A DNA stretch of 11,300 bases, taken from Ignavibacteriales bacterium. Its GTDB lineage: Bacteria; Bacteroidota; Ignavibacteria; UBA10030. The notes below the pieces were generated by a model, which saw only the letters and a program-made list of their open reading frames with translations, searched no databases and had not been told where the DNA came from. The stretch's first letter is position 1. Every line of letters starts with the position of its first letter. A program made the translations under genes and the position numbers. The DNA lies in contig JACRFF010000027.1 in assembly GCA_016218005.1 (NCBI GenBank), positions 1 through 11,300 on the forward strand, given 5' to 3'. Below are positions 7,047 to 11,300 of this stretch, piece by piece.

Positions 7047-7099
7047 GTTCCCACGCCCGCCTGCCAAAGTGAAGCGGCGGGCAGGGAGACCGTGGGAAC
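7047..7099. repeat. Second REP-like palindrome with an inserted inner stem
   Basis: Outer arms GTTCCCACG (7047-7055) and CGTGGGAAC (7091-7099) repeat those of the palindrome at 6828. Inside is another pairing, GCCCGCC (7055-7061) with GGCGGGC (7076-7082). The unit could fold as a long two-part hairpin. Confidence 0.6.
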
Positions 7100-7120
7100 G
7101 AGAAAATGTCTGACCTACCA

Positions 7121-7137
7121 TGAAAAATGGTTTTTCA
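7121..7137. repeat. AT-rich hairpin downstream of ettA
   Basis: TGAAAAA and TTTTTCA form perfect 7-base arms around a TGG loop, 46 bases past the ettA stop on the minus strand. It lacks a GC-rich stem followed by a T tract, so it is not a standard intrinsic terminator, though it could help end the ettA transcript. Confidence 0.4.
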
Positions 7138-7182
7138 GCAACCTGCTAGCCAGCGTTTGCTCAGATTCAAGGTAGCGATTCT

Positions 7183-8856
7183 TCACGCTCTCGTCAATTG
7201 ACGGTACTTGATGCGGTGCGGCTGGGTGGCATCGATGCCGAGGCGCTGTTTCTTATTCTCTTCGTACTCGGAAAAATTTCCGTCGAACCAGAACGCCGAG
7301 CTGTTGCTTTCGAACGCCAAAATGTGCGTCGCGATGCGGTCGAGAAACCAGCGGTCGTGCGAGATCACCACCGCGCATCCGCCAAATTCGAGCAGCGCTT
7401 CTTCGAGCGCGCGGAGTGTGTTCACGTCGAGGTCGTTCGTCGGTTCGTCGAGCAGCAGCACGTTCGCCCCCTCACGCAATATTTTGGCAAGATGAACGCG
7501 ATTGCGTTCGCCGCCGGAAAGCTGTCCCACAAGCTTCTGCTGGTCGGTGCCGGAAAAATTGAAACGCGCCACATAGCCGCGCGAGTTCACTTCACGGTTC
7601 CCAAGCTTGATCACTTCTTCACCGCCGGAAATTTCCTGCCAAATGGTTTTGTTTGCGTCGAGCGGACGATTCTGGTCGACGTAGGCAAGCTTCACCGTGC
7701 CGCCTACGCGGATCGTTCCGATGCCCGGCTGTTCCTGTCCGGTGATGAGCTTGAAGAGCGTCGTCTTGCCTGCGCCGTTGGGGCCGATAACGCCGATGAT
7801 GCCGCCGGGCGGCAGCGAGAAGTTCATTCCCTCGAACAGCAGTCTATCGCCGAACGACTTGCCGACGTTTTCCGCTTGAATCACCACGCCGCCCAAGCGC
7901 GGGCCCGGCGGAATGTAGATTTCGATTTCCTCGTCGCGCGCTTGCGCTTCATCGCTCAGCATCTGCTCGTACGCGCTGATACGCGCTTTGCTTTTTGCGT
8001 GGCGGCCTTTGGGATTGGTGCGCACCCACGCCAACTCGCGATCCAACACACGCTGCCGTTTGCTTACCTGTTTTTCTTCCACGGCAAGCCGCGCTTTCTT
8101 TTGCTCCAGCCACGACGAGTAGTTGCCCTCGAACGGAATTCCTTCGCCGCGGTCGAGTTCAAGAATCCAGCCGGCAACGTTGTCAAGAAAGTACCTGTCG
8201 TGCGTTACCGCAATGACCGTGCCCGCATAGCGCTGGAGATGTTGCTCTAACCACTGCACCGACTCGGCGTCGAGATGGTTGGTCGGCTCATCGAGCAACA
8301 GAACGTCGGGTTCCTTCAACAACAATCGGCAAAGCGCAACGCGGCGCCGCTCGCCTCCGGAGAGCACGCTGATGCTCGTCTCTCCCGGCGGACACCTGAG
8401 CGCATCCATCGCTTGTTCCAACTTGCTGTCGAGATCCCACGCGTTCGTGTGGTCGATGCGCTCTTGCAGCTTCGCTTGTTTCTCAAGAAGTTTTTCAAAG
8501 TCGGCGTTAGGATCGGCAAGAGCGTTGTTCACCGCTTCGTACTCTTTCAGCAGCACAACCGTTTCCGCCGCCCCTTCTTCCACAATTTCCTTCACCGTTT
8601 TGGCGGGGTCGAGTTCCGGTTCCTGCGATAAGTAATCGAACGTGATGCCTTTCTGCGCCGTAATCTGTCCGAGATAATCTTTGTCCACACCGGCGATGAT
8701 GCGCAGCAGCGTGCTCTTGCCGGCGCCGTTCAATCCCAGCACACCGATCTTCGCTCCATAATAGAACGAAAGATAGATGTCCTTCAGCACCTGCCGATTC
8801 GGTTTGTGCACCTTGCCGACGCCGATCATCGAAAAAATAATTTTGTTGTCGCTCAT
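7183..8856 (-). CDS. ettA: Energy-dependent translational throttle protein EttA (ABC-F)
   Basis: This 557-residue soluble ABC-F ATPase is close to the 555 residues of E. coli EttA. Domain 1 has Walker A GLNGAGKST (41-49), signature LSGGE (165-169) and Walker B VLLLDEPTNH (185-194). Domain 2 has GPNGAGKTT (358-366), LSGGE (446-450) and VLLLDEPTND (466-475). Between Walker A1 and the first signature lies an EttA-type arm insertion (about 95-145). A charged linker between the domains (about 245-315) corresponds to the P-site tRNA interaction motif. There are no membrane segments. In E. coli the protein binds the ribosomal E site and gates the first elongation step according to the ATP/ADP ratio. 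The ATG at 8856 has AAGGAGG (8866-8860) just upstream. It is transcribed divergently from the Sel1 gene. All catalytic motifs look intact. Confidence 0.96.
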   Translation of the reverse strand: MSDNKIIFSMIGVGKVHKPNRQVLKDIYLSFYYGAKIGVLGLNGAGKSTLLRIIAGVDKDYLGQITAQKGITFDYLSQEPELDPAKTVKEIVEEGAAETVVLLKEYEAVNNALADPNADFEKLLEKQAKLQERIDHTNAWDLDSKLEQAMDALRCPPGETSISVLSGGERRRVALCRLLLKEPDVLLLDEPTNHLDAESVQWLEQHLQRYAGTVIAVTHDRYFLDNVAGWILELDRGEGIPFEGNYSSWLEQKKARLAVEEKQVSKRQRVLDRELAWVRTNPKGRHAKSKARISAYEQMLSDEAQARDEEIEIYIPPGPRLGGVVIQAENVGKSFGDRLLFEGMNFSLPPGGIIGVIGPNGAGKTTLFKLITGQEQPGIGTIRVGGTVKLAYVDQNRPLDANKTIWQEISGGEEVIKLGNREVNSRGYVARFNFSGTDQQKLVGQLSGGERNRVHLAKILREGANVLLLDEPTNDLDVNTLRALEEALLEFGGCAVVISHDRWFLDRIATHILAFESNSSAFWFDGNFSEYEENKKQRLGIDATQPHRIKYRQLTRA

Positions 8857-8901
8857 GATCCTCCTTCAGAAACAAAACCCACTTGTCATTCGTCTCACTC
8901 A

Positions 8902-8925
8902 GCGCATTTATCGTAGCAAATGCGC
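8902..8925. promoter_or_regulatory. Perfect inverted repeat between ettA and the Sel1 gene
   Basis: GCGCATTT (8902-8909) and AAATGCGC (8918-8925) are perfect 8-base arms with an 8-base spacer, in the middle of the 97-base gap between two divergent starts. The geometry suits a dimeric repressor. A second, weaker dyad, ACAAT (8928-8932) with ATTGT (8940-8944), sits directly before the Sel1 gene's ribosome binding site. Confidence 0.45.
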
Positions 8926-8953
8926 GGACAATATACGAAATTGTGTCGGAGAG

Positions 8954-10465
8954 ATGAAGACGAGAAGAACATTCACCGTGGTTGTGTTGATCGCGCTCCT
9001 TCTGAGCGCGGCGTCGAGCCAGGAGCGGCGGCGGATTCAAACGCAGTACGGCTCGCCGTTCGTGCGCGAGATCGACCTCAACGCCGAGTTGCTGGAAACG
9101 TTTGTGGTGATGCAGAAGGCAAACGCCGGCGATATTTCCGCCATGCACGAGCTTGGCTTGCGTTATCTCGAAGGCCGCACCGTTCCCGCCGACACCATCA
9201 AGGGGGCGCTGTGGATTGCGAAAGCCGCCGGACTCGGTTTGCCGGTGGCACAGTTCAACCTCGGCATTCTGTACACGCACGGTTGGGGCGTAGCGTGGAA
9301 TCCATTCGAGGCGTTCAAAACGTTTCGCGCCGCCGCCGAACAAGACATGGACATCGCTCAGTTCCTTTTCGGGCTTCAATACACCGAGGGACTCGTGGTG
9401 CCGCGCAGTTATCGCACGGCGTACACGTGGATCAAACGCGCTGCCGATAAGGGCTACGACGCAGCAAAGGGAGTGGCGGCAGAGTTTGTTGAAAAAGATT
9501 TGCTCAACAAAGATTCAACCTTCGCCGAACCTGCCGCGAACGACAAAAAGAAAAAACACGCCAAAGCCGATTCGACGTTATCGCCGGTGTTCCTCAGCTT
9601 CCACACCGATACGTCGCGCAACGTTTCTGATTCCGTGCTGATCGCGGAAGCCGTCAAGGAACTCTCGCCGAAAAATCCGGCGGCGTTGCGCCAACCGAAG
9701 GCGAACGTTCCGTTAGATTCCGCGTGGCGCAATGAACTTCTGCGCGCCGCCTCCTCCGGCAATCCGGAGGCGCTGGTCGTCATCGGAAGATTTTTTGAGC
9801 GCGGCACGGCGGTTCGGCAAGACCCGGTGCTCGCCGCGACGTACTATTTCCGGGCATTGCGCTTAGATTCACCGCGCGCGCCGGGATTACTGTGGGAGTT
9901 GATGCAGACAAATAAGTTCCAGCAGGAATTCGACCTTCGCACCAAAGCGAACGACCCCGACGCACTCTACGTTTGGGCAGGCATAACGGCGGTCGGATTC
10001 AGCAAACTGTTGGACGAGAAGCAAGCGCTTCAGCAACTGCAACGCGCTGTCGCCGTCGGGCACGTTCCGGCCATGATCGAGCTTGGACTTTGCTACCTCG
10101 GCGGACGCTGGGTACAGCGCGACCCGCTTAAAGGAGGTGTGCTGTGGCAGCAAGCAATGAACTTGGGAAGCCCCGAGGCACGCATTCGTCTTGCAACTGC
10201 GGTGGTGCTCGGTGAACTTTCCGCAAGCGACCCGCAAGAAGCGTTGAAGGTGTTGAAGTCAGCCGCTCAGGAAGGATCGCTCATCGCACAGTCGGCAATT
10301 GGACTTTGCTATGAACAAGGGATCGGCGTGGCGCGGGATAAAGGGGAGGCGGCAACGTGGTATCGCAAGGCGGCAACGCGCGGCAGTCAGATTGCGTACC
10401 GTTCGCTCCGGCGCATGCACGACGAAATTCGCCCCGCCGACAAAGAGTTTCAGTTAGAAGAGTGA
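8954..10465 (+). CDS. Exported Sel1-repeat (TPR-like) protein
   Basis: This 503-residue protein starts with a signal peptide: MKTRR, hydrophobic residues 8-20, and probable cleavage around SAASS-Q. It contains Sel1-like repeats in two blocks. The first (about 57-175) holds three units with motifs such as AMHELGLRYLEG, AQFNLGILYTHGWGV and AQFLFGLQYTEG. The second (about 262-488) includes EALVVIGRFFERG, AMIELGLCYLGG and AQSAIGLCYEQGIGVARD. A low-complexity, lysine-rich linker (about 187-207) lies between them. Sel1 repeats form alpha-solenoids for protein-protein contacts, so this is probably a periplasmic or envelope scaffold; the partner is unknown. The frame is open upstream to 8777 inside ettA, but the ATG at 8954 directly follows GGAG and gives the signal peptide. 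No enzymatic motif is visible. Confidence 0.9.
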   Translation: MKTRRTFTVVVLIALLLSAASSQERRRIQTQYGSPFVREIDLNAELLETFVVMQKANAGDISAMHELGLRYLEGRTVPADTIKGALWIAKAAGLGLPVAQFNLGILYTHGWGVAWNPFEAFKTFRAAAEQDMDIAQFLFGLQYTEGLVVPRSYRTAYTWIKRAADKGYDAAKGVAAEFVEKDLLNKDSTFAEPAANDKKKKHAKADSTLSPVFLSFHTDTSRNVSDSVLIAEAVKELSPKNPAALRQPKANVPLDSAWRNELLRAASSGNPEALVVIGRFFERGTAVRQDPVLAATYYFRALRLDSPRAPGLLWELMQTNKFQQEFDLRTKANDPDALYVWAGITAVGFSKLLDEKQALQQLQRAVAVGHVPAMIELGLCYLGGRWVQRDPLKGGVLWQQAMNLGSPEARIRLATAVVLGELSASDPQEALKVLKSAAQEGSLIAQSAIGLCYEQGIGVARDKGEAATWYRKAATRGSQIAYRSLRRMHDEIRPADKEFQLEE

Positions 10466-10486
10466 AATCTCATAACCCTCCGTCCT

Positions 10487-10502
10487 GCCGACTCAGGTCG
10501 GC
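10487..10502 (+). terminator. Possible terminator hairpin after the Sel1 gene
   Basis: GCCGAC and GTCGGC form perfect 6-base arms around a TCAG loop, 21 bases past the Sel1 gene's stop. There is no T tract behind it, so it is a weak terminator candidate and may instead be part of the hairpin cluster. Confidence 0.3.
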
Positions 10503-10558
10503 GCCGCGCATTACTGCTTGACTCTGAGGCAGGGAAGAAACAAATTGCTGGCGAGATG

Positions 10559-10607
10559 ATCCGCCAAAAGATTCAGCACGGCGGATAGGTCCGCCGCTCT
10601 TTGGCGG
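10559..10607. repeat. Paired GC-rich hairpins
   Basis: ATCCGCC (10559-10565) pairs with GGCGGAT (10580-10586), and CCGCC (10591-10595) pairs with GGCGG (10603-10607). The two units can also pair with each other, since GATCCGCCAAAAGA resembles the complement of the TCTTTGGCGGGGTC end. This suggests one folded element. Confidence 0.5.
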
Positions 10608-10638
10608 GGTCGCAATCCGTTAGCGCGTGAGATTGTTC

Positions 10639-10899
10639 TTACTTGTAAATGTCGCGGCGGTGGCCGATGGTGTGAACGATGATCGTTCGGTCATTTCGCA
10701 AGATTTCAAAAATGATCCTATACGATCCTTCTCTGATCTTGTAAAGACCGCTCAATTCACCTTTGAGAGGAAAAAGTTTCGTTGAATCAAGGTTGGAGGC
10801 GAGCCATTGAATTCGATCTGCAATCCGCCGAGCAACGGAATGATCGAGTTTCTCAAGCTCCTTCGAGGCAGGTTTCAGAATGCGGACAGAGTACAGCAA
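10639..10899 (-). CDS. RelE/ParE-family toxin
   Basis: This 86-residue basic protein has the RelE/ParE fold pattern: an N-terminal strand, a helical hairpin (about 10-38) and a C-terminal sheet with GLYKIREGSYRIIFEI and IVHTIGHRRDIYK. K54, R56, R61, R81 and Y85 lie where RelE toxins keep the basic and Tyr residues of their ribosome-dependent mRNA endonuclease site, so an mRNA-cutting RelE is favoured over a gyrase-poisoning ParE. The start is TTG at 10899, immediately after the antitoxin stop. GGAG at 10908-10905 leaves a 5-base spacer, and no ATG exists nearby. The pair is an operon in the order antitoxin then toxin. The toxin appears intact. Confidence 0.88.
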   Translation of the reverse strand: MLYSVRILKPASKELEKLDHSVARRIADRIQWLASNLDSTKLFPLKGELSGLYKIREGSYRIIFEILRNDRTIIVHTIGHRRDIYK

Positions 10900-11115
10900 C
10901 TATACTCCAAGCCGTTTGCGAAGCGCGGTGAAATCGTCTCCACGAACTCCCTTGGCAACAGCCTTTCTTTGACGGATGAGCCTTTTACGAAGAGGTTCTC
11001 GTAGAATGAGACCTTCATCGGGATCGCCGAACAACTCGACAAGTTTCTCCTCGACGACGGTCGAAAGCATATGAGAGAACTCTTTCTTGGTCATTTGTGC
11101 GATTGTAGAGGACAT
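10900..11115 (-). CDS. Antitoxin of the RelE-type module
   Basis: This 71-residue protein is placed directly upstream of the RelE-like toxin; its TAG stop abuts the toxin's TTG. It begins with a helical segment (EFSHMLSTVVEEKLVELF), then a GDPDEGL turn and a basic stretch (REPLRKRLIRQRKAVAKG), and ends in an acidic-to-basic tail. Small antitoxins with the GDPDEGL turn are found beside RelE toxins in several phyla; that recollection is from memory. The ATG at 11115 has AGGAG with a 7-base spacer. It presumably binds the toxin and represses the operon. It does not look like a classic ribbon-helix-helix RelB, so the DNA-binding fold is uncertain. Confidence 0.82.
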   Translation of the reverse strand: MSSTIAQMTKKEFSHMLSTVVEEKLVELFGDPDEGLILREPLRKRLIRQRKAVAKGVRGDDFTALRKRLGV

Positions 11116-11134
11116 TCTTTGGCTCCTATTTCTA

Positions 11135-11167
11135 AGTATAGGTAATCATTTTTCGGGATTTATTCAA
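11135..11167 (-). promoter_or_regulatory. Weak candidate promoter of the toxin-antitoxin operon
   Basis: On the minus strand TTGAAT (11167-11162) is followed after 21 bases by TATACT (11140-11135), 19 bases before the antitoxin ATG. The -10 match is good, but the spacing is too long for a standard sigma-70 promoter. It may suit a Bacteroidetes-type promoter with a longer spacer. Confidence 0.25.
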
Positions 11168-11220
11168 CGGCGGCGCAGTCACGCAGTGATCCCGACTGTG
11201 TAAAAAGTCAAGTTCTTTAC

Positions 11221-11296
11221 GAGTCATTCTGAACGAAGTGAAGAATCCACGTTAGAAATGGACACTTCGCTTCGCCTGTCTGCACGCCTGTGTGCC
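11221..11296. repeat. Dispersed-repeat-like sequence at the right edge
   Basis: The CATTCTGAACGAAGTGAAG word resembles a short sequence scattered through many environmental bacterial genomes. CGAAGTGAAG (11234-11243) is nearly the inverse of CTTCGCTTCG (11265-11274). ATTCT/AGAAT pair across it, and an imperfect 12-base tandem repeat follows (11273-11284 and 11285-11296). It probably continues beyond the window. Confidence 0.45.
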
Positions 11297-11300
11297 GAAA

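Larger units (their letters stand above)
6777..7182. other. Gene-poor intergenic region with REP-like palindromes
   Basis: These 400 bases between ettA and the small gene have no convincing coding frame. They hold two GTTCCCACG-type palindromic units (listed separately) around a GC-rich stretch at about 6884-7015. That stretch is full of short inverted words, for example CTCGTC (6891-6896) with GACGAG (6910-6915). An AT-rich hairpin lies next to the ettA 3' end. No transposase or RNA gene was recognised. Confidence 0.6.
10466..10638. other. Intergenic region with a cluster of GC-rich hairpins
   Basis: No gene is seen between the convergent Sel1 and toxin genes. The stretch holds three perfect short hairpins (10487-10502, 10559-10586, 10591-10607) and further words able to pair with each other, such as CCTGCC (10484-10489) with GGCAGG (10528-10533). 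It looks like a degenerate dispersed palindromic element. Confidence 0.5.

Noticed and set aside
6828..7099. The two GTTCCCACG palindromes as ends of an insertion sequence.
   Set aside because: Each is a palindrome by itself, there is no transposase frame between them, and no target-site duplication was seen.
6869..7121. Short frames on both strands in the ettA/small gene gap.
   Set aside because: They consist of palindrome-rich repeat sequence without protein-like composition or ribosome binding sites.
7198..8250. 350-codon plus-strand frame inside ettA.
   Set aside because: The opposite strand encodes a complete ABC-F protein with all motifs. The plus frame is a composition-driven shadow.
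8507..9379. 290-codon minus frame spanning the ettA start and the Sel1 gene.
   Set aside because: It overlaps two well-supported genes in other frames, and its product resembles no domain.

Overview
The window reads as an 11.3 kb piece of chromosome from an environmental, probably anaerobic or microaerophilic Gram-negative bacterium. It most resembles the Bacteroidetes/Chlorobi/Ignavibacteria side of the tree. That placement is an inference from three things: multihaem cytochromes of the type seen in Ignavibacteria, a Bacteroidetes-style MerR-type regulator, and the style of short dispersed palindromes between genes. No rRNA, tRNA, transposase or CRISPR array was seen.

Left part (1-4276, minus strand): a three-gene operon for membrane-linked electron transfer. 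In transcription order it holds a five-helix membrane protein with two HX13H pairs (a probable di-haem b-type cytochrome), an exported cytochrome with 23 CXXCH sites, and a second exported cytochrome with 20 CXXCH sites in the visible 520 residues, still open at the left edge. The second and third genes overlap by 4 bases (ATGA). Together they encode at least 43 c-type haem sites plus two likely b haems. This suggests a quinone-linked wire into or across the periplasm.

Centre (4277-6776): a divergently transcribed MerR-type regulator, then on the minus strand a large fusion protein. Its N-terminal part looks like an ECF-transporter S component, its middle like an EcfT component, and its C-terminus is a THEP1-type P-loop NTPase where an ABC ATPase would be expected. 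A short unrecognised gene precedes and overlaps it.

Right part: a gene-poor 400-base stretch with REP-like palindromes (6777-7182), the ribosome-associated ABC-F protein EttA (minus), a divergent exported Sel1-repeat protein (plus), another palindrome-rich gap (10466-10638), and a RelE-like toxin-antitoxin pair (minus). The window ends in a dispersed-repeat-like sequence. The 97-base ettA/sel1 gap holds a perfect 8-bp inverted repeat.

The most notable systems are the haem-rich b/c cytochrome operon and the S-T-NTPase fusion. All family assignments were made by eye, without database searches.
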